Below are positions 46,407 to 54,188 of a stretch of 64,000 nucleotides of DNA, one piece after another. Made by a program: the position numbers and the translations under genes. Below the pieces are notes generated by a model. It did no database searches. It worked only from the letters and a program-made list of their open reading frames with translations, and was not told the DNA's origin. The stretch covers positions 1-64,000 of the forward strand of contig CAMBDW010000007.1 of NCBI GenBank assembly GCA_945865535.1, read 5' to 3'. Positions within the stretch are counted from its first letter, which is position 1. The number at the start of each line of letters is the position of its first letter. The stretch is from Chryseobacterium gleum. GTDB taxonomy: Bacteria > Bacteroidota > Bacteroidia > Flavobacteriales > BACL11.

Positions 46407-47612
46407 TTATTTAACAATAAAAATCTGCTTATTATCTTTTATATACATACCTCTCTTAATAAATCGATCATTGCTAATTAATCTACCAAGCATATCATAG
46501 TATTGATTAGAACTTTGATCAACATTATCTGAAACTACTGAAGAAATACCAGTTGTAGCACTTCTAATATCAAAAACAATGGTTCCTGGTGAAATTCCAC
46601 ATACAAAAGAAGAAAGTAAAAAGTTATTGGCATCATAGATATTAACTGAGCCTGAAGTAGCATAATCAGTTATACTTGCATACAGTAGAGTATTAATAGG
46701 ATCGTAAGATAAATCATAAAAACTTTGACTAATTGGTAATGGTGATCCTGTACTAGGTAATAAAGAGAGATCCCATTCATTTAAAATAGTATCTCCTGAA
46801 ATTTGATAATTGATTTTATTATCTCGCAAACATGATGTACCACAGCCAGTAGGAGCAGCAGCTAAATTGGTAGTAATAACAGAATTGGTTAATAAACTCA
46901 GTTGTGATATAGAAGATCCCGACCAATCTTTATTATTAATAGTGTAAATATGGTCTCCACTTTTAATCATATTATCAGGATTAATCCCATCTATTCCTAA
47001 ATCTATTTCGTTTAAATAAGCAAAAGTATTTAAATCCAATATCCCAACAAGTCCTTTATAATTACCCCATTCATAAGCATTATTTATTGCAACATAAAGC
47101 TTGTCATTATTAACAACTAAATTTTGTGTTGCCCATTTAGGCCCTGTTATAGTATCTATTTCTGTATGTAAACTTAAATCTGAAGTATTAAATACTTGTA
47201 AATACGAATTAAAAAATATTGGTGAAAATGTAGTATTATCATAATCTCCTCTAGTTACAATAATTTTATCATTCCAAACTGATAAATTACGGATACCATC
47301 TACTGCTTGAGTTGTAATTACATCATAGGTATTTTTATCATACTTATACAACATATTGTCTGCTGCAACATAAAAATAATTAGCATCAACAACTAAATCT
47401 GAAGCAAACCTTGCTGTATGCAAAGTGTCAACGCTAGTATAGGCTTGTGTAGTTGGATTATAAGAACCTAAAGTGGGTGGAACAATAGACTGATTTAAGT
47501 TATAATCAAAATAACCTTCATTTAAAACAATAACCTGATGAACATACTCTTGAGCTTTGGCAGCAGTTATTTGTACAGCCAAAACGAGCATACAAAATGC
47601 ACTTTTTTTCAT
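46407..47612 (-). CDS. Secreted BtuG-like beta-propeller with a short T9SS-type tail, under B12 riboswitch control
   Basis: A 401-residue exported protein: signal MKKSAFCMLVLAVQITAAKAQ, then QVIVLNEGYFDYN, the typical first blade of DUF5074/YncE-type surface propellers, and further blades (ASDLVVDANYFYVAADN, LVVNNDKLYVAINN). The C-terminus QYYDMLGRLIS..RGMYIKDNKQIFIVK resembles a shortened T9SS type A sorting motif, without the IYPNP half. A cobalamin riboswitch in its 5' leader implies expression when B12 is low, so it is a good candidate for extracellular corrinoid capture. No BtuB or ABC transporter gene lies nearby. Binding itself is inference. Confidence 0.75.
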   Translation of the reverse strand: MKKSAFCMLVLAVQITAAKAQEYVHQVIVLNEGYFDYNLNQSIVPPTLGSYNPTTQAYTSVDTLHTARFASDLVVDANYFYVAADNMLYKYDKNTYDVITTQAVDGIRNLSVWNDKIIVTRGDYDNTTFSPIFFNSYLQVFNTSDLSLHTEIDTITGPKWATQNLVVNNDKLYVAINNAYEWGNYKGLVGILDLNTFAYLNEIDLGIDGINPDNMIKSGDHIYTINNKDWSGSSISQLSLLTNSVITTNLAAAPTGCGTSCLRDNKINYQISGDTILNEWDLSLLPSTGSPLPISQSFYDLSYDPINTLLYASITDYATSGSVNIYDANNFLLSSFVCGISPGTIVFDIRSATTGISSVVSDNVDQSSNQYYDMLGRLISNDRFIKRGMYIKDNKQIFIVK

Positions 47613-47644
47613 AATAAATATTTTTTTTAATTTTTAAAAATCTT

Positions 47645-47670
47645 AAATACTCTTCTTCCAGAGAATATTT
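47645..47670 (-). promoter_or_regulatory. Hairpin between riboswitch aptamer and start codon (possible expression platform)
   Basis: On the minus strand AAATA-TT-CTC pairs with GAG-TATTT around an 8-nt loop, followed by AAGATTTTT. It lies 16 nt beyond the aptamer and 33 nt before the ATG, where a terminator or start-masking element is expected. Confidence 0.4.
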
Positions 47671-47683
47671 AACATAATGGCAT

Positions 47684-47831
47684 TTAGCAGGTCTTCTGAC
47701 TTGGTCCTCTGAATTGGCCTTCCCGTTGTTTAAACAGTGGCATTGCGGTATTCAAATTATACGAACCTTACAGCTTCTGGAAAAGTTGAGGCATCTCACC
47801 CCATTCCCTTTTACACTATCCTTTAGTGTAC
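47684..47831 (-). promoter_or_regulatory. Cobalamin (vitamin B12) riboswitch
   Basis: The minus strand carries the cobalamin aptamer signatures in order: AAGGGAATGGGGTGAGATGCC (47791-47811, shown here in part), GCCACTG (47735-47741), GGGAAGGCC, and the 3' box GTCAGAAGACCTGC (47687-47700). Spacing of about 150 nt is right for the class. It lies in the 5' leader of the 401-residue propeller gene and should reduce its expression when adenosyl- or methylcobalamin is plentiful. A 7-bp hairpin (47812-47830) precedes the core. Confidence 0.92.
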
Positions 47832-47842
47832 TAAATACAATA

Positions 47843-47850
47843 CGAAAATA
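47843..47850 (-). promoter_or_regulatory. Candidate -7 box of the riboswitch transcript
   Basis: TATTTTCG on the minus strand matches TAnnTTTG at all but one base. Transcription would start near 47837, just ahead of the aptamer, giving a leader of about 225 nt. The 9-bp repeat AGTGTACTA occurs on either side of it (47825-47833 and 47858-47866). Confidence 0.45.
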
Positions 47851-47965
47851 GAAATTAAGTGTACTAAAAAAAAATATTGGGTTTAAAATTCAGTCCGATT
47901 TATTAACAAACATTTAACAATATCATATAAAGTGCCCTCATCAAGATTAAGATTTAATCTGATAA

Positions 47966-48580
47966 TTAGAAGGAATATTCTTTACATCCTTCTATTATTT
48001 TAAAAGGTGCGTGTACTTCATAATTTTGCCATTTCCTTTTGTAAACGCTTGTATTATTTGGGAAGCGAAATACTCTTTGAATATTATTATAACTTATTAT
48101 TTTTCTGAAAAAAGAAGGAACCAATGCTCCTGTCTCCAACAATAAACTTTGAGAATCAAATTCCAACTCAATCCTAACATTAACTTTATATGTTTTGGAT
48201 AACTCTCTCTCATATGCCTCTAAATCTTTCCAAGGCCCCCTATTTAGTTTTTCGTGCTGCAAAGCACAATTCAAATAAGAAAAGGTTGCTTTTAAGCTTT
48301 CATAATCGCAATTAAAAGCGGCAGCAGGAGCCAAATGGCCTTTATCCCATACATTCTTGTGGTAATCATTTTCATCAGAAGTTACTCCTTTAAAAGACTT
48401 GTCTTGTTTAAAATCCAATCCTTTACGATCATAAGCTTTTGTATGACAGGCTACTTCATATTCTAACCATAAGGGTTGTTGTTTTTTTTCAGAATAACAC
48501 ACCTCAAATATACCACTATCAACAAGCTGTTGAGCGGATAAAAACTGAACGGATAAGAAAAGAATAAATAAAATTCTCAT
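47966..48580 (-). CDS. Secreted DNA/RNA non-specific endonuclease
   Basis: A 204-residue exported nuclease of the NucA/EndA beta-beta-alpha-metal family. The signal peptide is MRILFILFLSVQFLSAQ. The active-site motif DKGHLAPAAAF places the general base at His82 (family consensus DRGH), and the metal-binding Asn lies in EKLNRGPWKDLE (Asn113 region) with Glu residues following. The chain is short for the family. It likely degrades extracellular or periplasmic nucleic acid for nutrients. It is on the minus strand upstream of the B12 region and has only a near-consensus -7 candidate (TAAGTTTA). Confidence 0.85.
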   Translation of the reverse strand: MRILFILFLSVQFLSAQQLVDSGIFEVCYSEKKQQPLWLEYEVACHTKAYDRKGLDFKQDKSFKGVTSDENDYHKNVWDKGHLAPAAAFNCDYESLKATFSYLNCALQHEKLNRGPWKDLEAYERELSKTYKVNVRIELEFDSQSLLLETGALVPSFFRKIISYNNIQRVFRFPNNTSVYKRKWQNYEVHAPFKIIEGCKEYSF

Positions 48581-48621
48581 AAAATTTTTAAACTTAAAAA
48601 CATCAATAACAACGCTTGAGA

Positions 48622-49464
48622 TTAACTATTATTGAAAATAGCGTCTGAAATCTCCAAACTTTTATCCAGTTCATCTAAATTAAGCCCTAGATCTTCTTTA
48701 AAATAAGTAATTAGTTTTTCAGTGGGCATATTCCCTACCAATTCATCTTTAGCCATTGGGCAGCCACCATATCCTTTTAGAGCGGCATCAAATCTTCTAC
48801 ATCCATTTTGGTAGGCCGCCTCTACTTTTTCTCTCCATTTATCTTCGGTAGTATGAAAATGGGCCCCAAATTCAATAGTAGGATATTGCCTTATTAAAGT
48901 ACTAAAAAGAGGCGCAATATTTTCAGGATTAGAAACCCCAATAGTATCTGATAGGGCAACTGTTCCTACTTCCATATTAGCTAGTTGTTCTGTTAATTTT
49001 GCTACTATATCAGTATGGTAATTTTCGCCATAAGGATTGCCAAAAGCCATGGATAAATACACTACTAATTGTTTTTTATTCTTTACTGATAAGTTCTGAA
49101 TTTCTTCAACAGTCTTAAGCGCCTGATCAATAGTTTTATTGGTGTTTCTTTTTTGAAACTCCTCAGAAACTGAAAGTGGAAAACCTAAATAATTTATTTC
49201 CTGAAAATTACAAGCATCAGTAGCTCCCCTTGTATTTGCAATAATTGCTAACAATTTACTAGATGTGCCACTTAAATCTAAACCTTTTAAAACTGCAGCA
49301 CTATCTTTTAATTGAGGAATAGCTTTAGGAGAAACAAAACTTCCAAAATCTATGGTGTCAAAACCTACTTTTAGCAGTTGATTGATGTATGCAATTTTTT
49401 TAGAAGTAGGAACAAATTCGCTAATTCCTTGCATGGCATCTCTAGGGCATTCTATTATTTTCAT
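48622..49464 (-). CDS. mvaB: Hydroxymethylglutaryl-CoA lyase
   Basis: A 280-residue TIM-barrel enzyme that splits HMG-CoA into acetyl-CoA and acetoacetate, the last step of leucine breakdown. Typical motifs are [10 protein letters not shown] at the start, [40 protein letters not shown] and the [18 protein letters not shown] loop bearing the catalytic Cys. The ATG overlaps the pyrD stop by 4 nt. The two pathways are unrelated, so the pair probably shares a promoter only. Confidence 0.92.
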   Translation of the reverse strand: MKIIECPRDAMQGISEFVPTSKKIAYINQLLKVGFDTIDFGSFVSPKAIPQLKDSAAVLKGLDLSGTSSKLLAIIANTRGATDACNFQEINYLGFPLSVSEEFQKRNTNKTIDQALKTVEEIQNLSVKNKKQLVVYLSMAFGNPYGENYHTDIVAKLTEQLANMEVGTVALSDTIGVSNPENIAPLFSTLIRQYPTIEFGAHFHTTEDKWREKVEAAYQNGCRRFDAALKGYGGCPMAKDELVGNMPTEKLITYFKEDLGLNLDELDKSLEISDAIFNNS

Positions 49465-50489
49465 CTTTGCAGAATGGCTTTATTGATTCTTTTTATCAAT
49501 GCGGGGCCTTCATAAATAAAGCCAGTATATAACTGAACTAAAGTAGCTCCCGCATCCAGTTTTTCTAAAGCATCCTCAGTGGAGTGAATACCACCAACTC
49601 CAATAATTGGAAATGCTTTATTGGATGTATCAGCAAGGTACTTTATCACCTCTGTTGATCGAGACTTTACAGGATTACCGCTCAAACCCCCATCTCCTAT
49701 AGCTTTAAGTTTGTTTTTATCGGTTTTAAGCCCATTTCTATCAATTGTAGTATTAGTTGCTATTACTCCATCAATTTTAGTGTCAGCAACAATTGTTATA
49801 ATATCATCCAATTGCGCATTTGTTAAATCTGGAGCAATCTTTAATAAAATAGGCTTTCTTTTATCATTTGCACTGTTTAATTCCTGCAAACGATTAAGCA
49901 ATGCTGTGAGGGGTGCTTTCTGCTGCAAATCGCGCAAACCAGGAGTATTTGGAGAACTTACATTCACAGCAAAATAATCAACATAAGGAAATAATTTTTC
50001 AAAGCAGATTTCATAATCACTTACCGCATCTTCATTAGGAGTTAACTTATTTTTTCCAATATTACCTCCAATAATGAGCTTAGTTTTCTTTCTTCTTAAT
50101 CTAGAGCTAATCGCCTCTATCCCGCTATTATTAAAGCCCATTCGATTAATCAGTGCCTTGTCTTGTTTTAACCTAAATAATCTAGGCTTAGGGTTTCCTT
50201 CCTGTGGAAGTGGAGTTACTGTTCCGATTTCCACAAAACCAAATCCAAAAGCACCTAATTCATCAAAGAGTTTGGCATCTTTATCAAAACCTGCTGCTAA
50301 TCCAACTGGGTTTTCAAACTTCAAGCCAAAAACCTCTCTTTCTAATCTAGTATCTTGAACCTTAAATAGCAGTATCCAAGTCCAGTTGATACCTGGAATC
50401 ATTGCTGTAAATTTAATTAACTTAAAAAGTATATTGTGAATAAACTCAGGATTGAAAAAAAATAAGATGAACCGAACTATTTTGTACAT
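49461..50489 (-). CDS. pyrD: Dihydroorotate dehydrogenase (quinone), class 2
   Basis: A 342-residue membrane-associated flavoenzyme of pyrimidine synthesis that passes electrons to quinone. It opens with a hydrophobic N-terminal helix pair, as in class 2 enzymes, followed by [32 protein letters not shown], the catalytic Ser region [21 protein letters not shown] and GVGGI. It has its own -7 box at 50504-50511 and is overlapped at its end by mvaB. Confidence 0.95.
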   Translation of the reverse strand: MYKIVRFILFFFNPEFIHNILFKLIKFTAMIPGINWTWILLFKVQDTRLEREVFGLKFENPVGLAAGFDKDAKLFDELGAFGFGFVEIGTVTPLPQEGNPKPRLFRLKQDKALINRMGFNNSGIEAISSRLRRKKTKLIIGGNIGKNKLTPNEDAVSDYEICFEKLFPYVDYFAVNVSSPNTPGLRDLQQKAPLTALLNRLQELNSANDKRKPILLKIAPDLTNAQLDDIITIVADTKIDGVIATNTTIDRNGLKTDKNKLKAIGDGGLSGNPVKSRSTEVIKYLADTSNKAFPIIGVGGIHSTEDALEKLDAGATLVQLYTGFIYEGPALIKRINKAILQR

Positions 50490-50503
50490 GAATAATTTTT
50501 ATG

Positions 50504-50511
50504 CAAAGTTA
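50504..50511 (-). promoter_or_regulatory. -7 promoter box of pyrD-mvaB
   Basis: TAACTTTG on the minus strand fits TAnnTTTG, 14 nt before the pyrD ATG. Confidence 0.6.
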
Positions 50512-50567
50512 GGTTTTTTAGTGAAAAATAATTATACGGGACTTACTATCTGTCTAATTACTTTCTA

Positions 50568-50876
50568 CTAGTGATTATCTTTACTTACTTCCTCAAAGGA
50601 TTGGTCATCATAAAACACTACTACTTTTCCAATTTTTTTTGAAATTCGCACTTCTTGTATTTCTATTTGAGCTGTCATGTAACCAATTCCTGTAATCAGC
50701 CAGTTAGCATTTAAATTAGGATAGGCCTGTAATAATTTTTCAAAAAAGTCAATACTTGGCTTATTTCGACCAGAAAGTATGTGCGAAATAGTAGCACGAT
50801 TAACACCAATAGTATCAGCAAATTCTGAGGCTTTTAATCCTTCTGATTCCATCCAATTTTTAAGTCTTTTATGCAT
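50568..50876 (-). CDS. XRE-family helix-turn-helix regulator
   Basis: A 102-residue regulator. Residues about 8-62 form an HTH_3 domain (SEFADTIGVNRATISHILSGRNKPS), followed by NWLITGIGYM, and a C-terminal strand-rich tail ending KIGKVVVFYDDQSFEEVS that recurs in flavobacterial relatives. It is a single gene facing an AT-rich gap of about 490 bp. A perfect 17-bp palindrome sits on its -7 box, so it very likely represses itself. Its other targets are unknown. Confidence 0.85.
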   Translation of the reverse strand: MHKRLKNWMESEGLKASEFADTIGVNRATISHILSGRNKPSIDFFEKLLQAYPNLNANWLITGIGYMTAQIEIQEVRISKKIGKVVVFYDDQSFEEVSKDNH

Positions 50877-50891
50877 TTTTTAATAAATTAC

Positions 50892-50908
50892 ATTTGTAAA
50901 TTACAAAT
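50892..50908. promoter_or_regulatory. Palindromic operator on the XRE promoter
   Basis: ATTTGTAA-A-TTACAAAT is a perfect inverted repeat with 8-bp arms and a one-base centre. It starts 16 nt upstream of the XRE ATG and overlaps the -7 box, the classical position for autorepression. Confidence 0.65.
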
Positions 50909-50911
50909 TTA
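50904..50911 (-). promoter_or_regulatory. -7 promoter box of the XRE gene
   Basis: TAAATTTG on the minus strand fits TAnnTTTG, 27 nt before the ATG; five of its eight bases are inside the palindrome. A plus-strand TAGTTTTG at 50917-50924 could start a transcript the other way. Confidence 0.55.
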
Positions 50912-50928
50912 TAAAATAGTTTTGTTTT

Positions 50929-51286
50929 TTTGTCTTTTTTTTATTATTTCTTTCAAATAATATTAAACTATTACTATATATAAATAATATAATATGTTGA
51001 TTTAAATATATTTATATTATAATTTTTAAACTTTAAATAAAAGCAGCTATAATAGATGAAGAAATGCCATATTATTTGTTTACATAAGTAAACTATAACG
51101 CAATATAATTGAAAATGAGAAACCTTGCAAAAGTATTTATACTACTATTTTTATATTGACTTTAGTACCAAGATAAATCGCACTTCATTACACAAATTTA
51201 ATACCGTAAGCAACCTCTTTCCATTTTTTAGTTTACTGTATTATTTTTAAATTTGAGTAGATCATTAAATATTGATGTCAATTTAA
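50929..51286. other. AT-rich gap with a vestigial signal-peptide ORF
   Basis: A stretch without a convincing gene. It contains a 14-codon frame (51115-51159) reading MRNLAKVFILLFLY then stop, which looks like the start of a lost secreted protein, and a 6-bp hairpin GTTTAC-ATAA-GTAAAC (51078-51093). No terminator or structured RNA was recognised. Confidence 0.4.
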
Positions 51287-51316
51287 TTGTCGCTTTATAT
51301 TGAATGATTAATTTAG
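51287..51316 (+). promoter_or_regulatory. Candidate promoter of the ZIP transporter gene
   Basis: TTG at 51287-51289 and TAATTTAG at 51309-51316 (one mismatch to TAnnTTTG) are 19 nt apart, the spacing expected of the -33 and -7 elements. The small palindrome ATTGA-TG-TCAAT (51271-51282) lies just upstream. Confidence 0.5.
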
Positions 51317-51361
51317 CGCAAATAAAATTAAGCAGCTAAAAAGCTTATTAAAATACAAAAA

Positions 51362-52228
51362 ATGGAAAATTACCCATTATACCAATGGTTTATAATACAA
51401 ACTCCTGTAATGCAAGCACTTTATGCAGGGCTTTTTACTTGGGCATTAACTGCACTAGGTGCAGCCCTAGTATTTTTATTTAACTCATCAAATCGAAAAG
51501 TTCTAGATACTGCACTTGGATTTACTGGAGGGGTAATGATTGCTGCAAGTTTCTGGTCTCTACTTTCTCCTTCAATTTCTTATGTTGAATTGCAAAATGA
51601 AATGGGATTAAGCACCATGCCAATATGGCTACCACCAGCAATTGGTTTTTTCTTAGGCGCTTTGTTTCTATACACACTAGATAAAATTATTCCCCACTTA
51701 CACCTATTTGCAAAACAAGAAGAAGCTGAAGGTATAGAAACCAACTGGAAAAAAACGATATTATTAGTATTAGCAATTGCTTTACATAATATACCTGAAG
51801 GCTTAGCTGTTGGAGTTGCATTTGGAGCTCTTGCAAATCCCGAACTATTAGGAATGGATGGTCATTCAGTATTTACCATAGGTGGTGCAATAGCACTAGC
51901 AATAGGAATTGGAATACAAAATTTTCCTGAAGGATTTGCAGTTTCAATGCCTTTAAGAAGAATGGGTGTAAGTAAATGGAAATCATGGAAATGGGGTCAA
52001 CTCTCAGCAATTGTAGAGCCTATATTTGCAGTAATTGGCGCAGCTATTGTAATGCAAGTATTACCTATCCTGCCCTATGCACTTGCCTTTGCAGCAGGCG
52101 CTATGATTTTTATTGTAGTAGAAGAAGTTATACCTGAAAGCCAAAGAGGAGGCAATACTGATCTTGCTACAATGGGATTAATAGCCGGATTTATTGTAAT
52201 GATGTGTTTAGATGTTGCTTTAGGTTAG
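51362..52228 (+). CDS. ZIP family metal transporter
   Basis: A 288-residue inner-membrane carrier with about eight transmembrane helices. The ZIP core is visible as LHNIPEGLAVGVAFG in helix 4 and NFPEGFAVSMPLRRMG in helix 5, with metal-binding His, Asn and Glu residues, and a histidine near the loop (PHLHLFAKQEEAEG). It takes up zinc or another divalent metal. The relatively long upstream region may hold metal-responsive control. Confidence 0.9.
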   Translation: MENYPLYQWFIIQTPVMQALYAGLFTWALTALGAALVFLFNSSNRKVLDTALGFTGGVMIAASFWSLLSPSISYVELQNEMGLSTMPIWLPPAIGFFLGALFLYTLDKIIPHLHLFAKQEEAEGIETNWKKTILLVLAIALHNIPEGLAVGVAFGALANPELLGMDGHSVFTIGGAIALAIGIGIQNFPEGFAVSMPLRRMGVSKWKSWKWGQLSAIVEPIFAVIGAAIVMQVLPILPYALAFAAGAMIFIVVEEVIPESQRGGNTDLATMGLIAGFIVMMCLDVALG

Positions 52229-52238
52229 AGATAATACT

Positions 52239-52266
52239 AAACAATCGATCAATTTAGCAATTGTTT
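52239..52266 (+). terminator. Weak hairpin after the ZIP gene
   Basis: AAACAAT pairs with ATTGTTT across a 14-nt loop just before the smpB promoter. There is no proper T tract, so it is a weak terminator at best. Confidence 0.3.
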
Positions 52267-52272
52267 AATTAT

Positions 52273-52280
52273 TACATTTG
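52273..52280 (+). promoter_or_regulatory. -7 promoter box of smpB
   Basis: TACATTTG fits TAnnTTTG and ends 4 nt before the ATG at 52285, again predicting a leaderless message. Confidence 0.6.
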
Positions 52281-52284
52281 CCAA

Positions 52285-52740
52285 ATGTCATCCAACATCA
52301 ACATAAAGAATCGAAAAGCAAGCTTTGAATACCAATTCATAGCTACATTTGTTGCAGGAATTTCTCTAGTAGGAACAGAAATTAAGTCAATTCGGAACAA
52401 TCAAGCCAATATTTCGGATGCCTATTGCGTTTTTATGGATGAAGAGCTATATGTAAAGAACTTACATATTGCTGAGTATCCAAATGGAGGCTATGCCAAT
52501 CATGAACCCAAAAGAGACAGAAAACTACTGCTAAATAAACAGGAACTTCATAAGATGTTGGGAAAAGTAAAAGAAAAAGGAAATGCTGTTATTCCTATTA
52601 GATTGTTTATCAATGAATCAGGCAAAGCAAAATTAGAAATCGCCCTAGCAAGAGGAAAAAAGATTTACGATAAAAGAGAAAGTATTAAAGAAAACGACCA
52701 AAAAAGAGATATGGATCGAATAACAAATAGCAGAAAATGA
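52285..52740 (+). CDS. smpB: SsrA-binding protein SmpB
   Basis: A 151-residue tmRNA-binding protein needed for rescue of stalled ribosomes (trans-translation). Motifs: NIKNRKASFEYQF at the start, AGISLVGTEIKSIR, ISDAYCVFM, HEPKRDRKLLLN and the C-terminal basic tail KKIYDKRESIKENDQKRD that enters the decoding centre. The ATG at 52285 is used; a longer frame from 52261 runs through the promoter. Its stop overlaps the next gene start by 4 nt (ATGA). No tmRNA gene is visible in the window. Confidence 0.95.
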   Translation: MSSNINIKNRKASFEYQFIATFVAGISLVGTEIKSIRNNQANISDAYCVFMDEELYVKNLHIAEYPNGGYANHEPKRDRKLLLNKQELHKMLGKVKEKGNAVIPIRLFINESGKAKLEIALARGKKIYDKRESIKENDQKRDMDRITNSRK

Positions 52741-54188
52741 AACAATACTTCCTGCCTGTGCTACTTATAACCATACTTTTTGCTTGCAAGAAAGAAGATT
52801 TTAGCAATAATAATTCTAACGCTATTTTACACTTTTCTAACGACACAATTACTTTTGATACAGTATTTGCCTCTATTGGCTCAATAACCAAAACTCTTAC
52901 AGTTTACAATCACAATGACTTTGATGTAAGAACCAACATTGAATTAAGAGGAAATTCAGCGGCTCATTTTCGTATGAATATTGATGGTATAGCAGGAAAT
53001 AACCAAAGTAATATTGAGATTCCTGCAAAGGATAGTATTTTTATTTTTCTTGAAGTTACTATTGACCCTTCTAGCAATAACACCCCTTATATCTTAAAAG
53101 ACTCGCTAGTATTTACTACCGGAACAACTAAACAAGATGTTGATTTGGTAGCCTATGGACAAGACGCTCATTTTCATACTGCAGATACTTTTGGGTTAAT
53201 TATAAATGGAACAGATACTACGCGTTTCTACTATCACTTGTTAGACTGCTCTATCCCTTGGGAAAACGACAAGCCTCACGTTATTTACGGTTATGCTGTA
53301 GTTAACCCAGGAAATACACTTACAATAAATGAAGGTTGTAACATTTATCTTCATAAAAACTCAGGTATATTAGTTGGAAATCCATTTACTGAAGTCCCAG
53401 GAGGAACAATAATAGTAAATGGCATACTTGATAATGAAGTTACTTTTCAAGGCGATCGATTAGACTCTTGGTACAAAGACATCCCTGGTCAATGGGATAG
53501 AATTTGGCTAATGCCAGGAAGTATCAATAATGAAATAAATTATGCCATTATAAAAAATGGAAATATTGGCATTCATGCCGATACTGTATTCAATAACAAC
53601 CCTACCCTAACAATCAATAATACTATTATTAAAAACATGTCGGGAATTGGTATTTTAGGACAAGGAGCTAACATTAGTGCAAAAAATACTGTAATAAGTA
53701 GATGTGGGCAATATGCAGTGGCTTGTAATATTGGCGGAACTTATAATTTTACCCATTGTACTTTTGCTAACTACTGGAATTATAACAATAGAAATACCCC
53801 CTCTATCCTACTGAATAACTATTATGAAGGAAGTGACGGAATTATTTATCATAGAGACTTAAAAGCAGCTGATTTTATCAATTGTATTATTGAGGGGTCA
53901 TTATCTACTGAAGTGAGTTTTCAAGAACAAGAAGGTCTATTCAACTATACTTTTGACCATTGCCTTATAAAACTAGATCCTTCAATTAACACCGATAATT
54001 CGCATTATCAGAATGTAATCTTAAATCAAGCAGTAAACTTTAAAGATGGGTATGAAGGTGATTTTCATCTAAAGGAAAATTCTCCAGCCATTGATGCCGG
54101 GAACAGTATGGGTAATTTTAATGACATTGAAGGTAATACTAGAAATAATCCAGATATAGGAGCTTATGAGTTTGTGGATGAATTATAG
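52737..54188 (+). CDS. Surface lipoprotein with a right-handed beta-helix
   Basis: A 483-residue lipoprotein. Signal MKQYFLPVLLITILFA then Cys17 with KKEDF after it, an acidic tract compatible with surface export. An Ig/ASPM-like N-terminal beta domain (about 30-145; ITKTLTVYNHNDFDV, PAKDSIFIFLEV) precedes parallel beta-helix coils (about 190-450; NNTIIKNMSGIGILG, NFTHCTFAN) and a C-terminal SPAIDAGNS..DIGAYEF motif of the choice-of-anchor Q type. No lyase residues could be assigned. It overlaps smpB by 4 nt, and its stop overlaps that of the convergent LuxC-like gene. Confidence 0.8.
   Translation: MKQYFLPVLLITILFACKKEDFSNNNSNAILHFSNDTITFDTVFASIGSITKTLTVYNHNDFDVRTNIELRGNSAAHFRMNIDGIAGNNQSNIEIPAKDSIFIFLEVTIDPSSNNTPYILKDSLVFTTGTTKQDVDLVAYGQDAHFHTADTFGLIINGTDTTRFYYHLLDCSIPWENDKPHVIYGYAVVNPGNTLTINEGCNIYLHKNSGILVGNPFTEVPGGTIIVNGILDNEVTFQGDRLDSWYKDIPGQWDRIWLMPGSINNEINYAIIKNGNIGIHADTVFNNNPTLTINNTIIKNMSGIGILGQGANISAKNTVISRCGQYAVACNIGGTYNFTHCTFANYWNYNNRNTPSILLNNYYEGSDGIIYHRDLKAADFINCIIEGSLSTEVSFQEQEGLFNYTFDHCLIKLDPSINTDNSHYQNVILNQAVNFKDGYEGDFHLKENSPAIDAGNSMGNFNDIEGNTRNNPDIGAYEFVDEL

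Noticed and set aside
51078-51093. GTTTAC-ATAA-GTAAAC hairpin as a terminator or RNA gene
   Set aside because: Six-bp AT-rich stem with no T tract or flanking gene to terminate; likely chance in AT-rich DNA.
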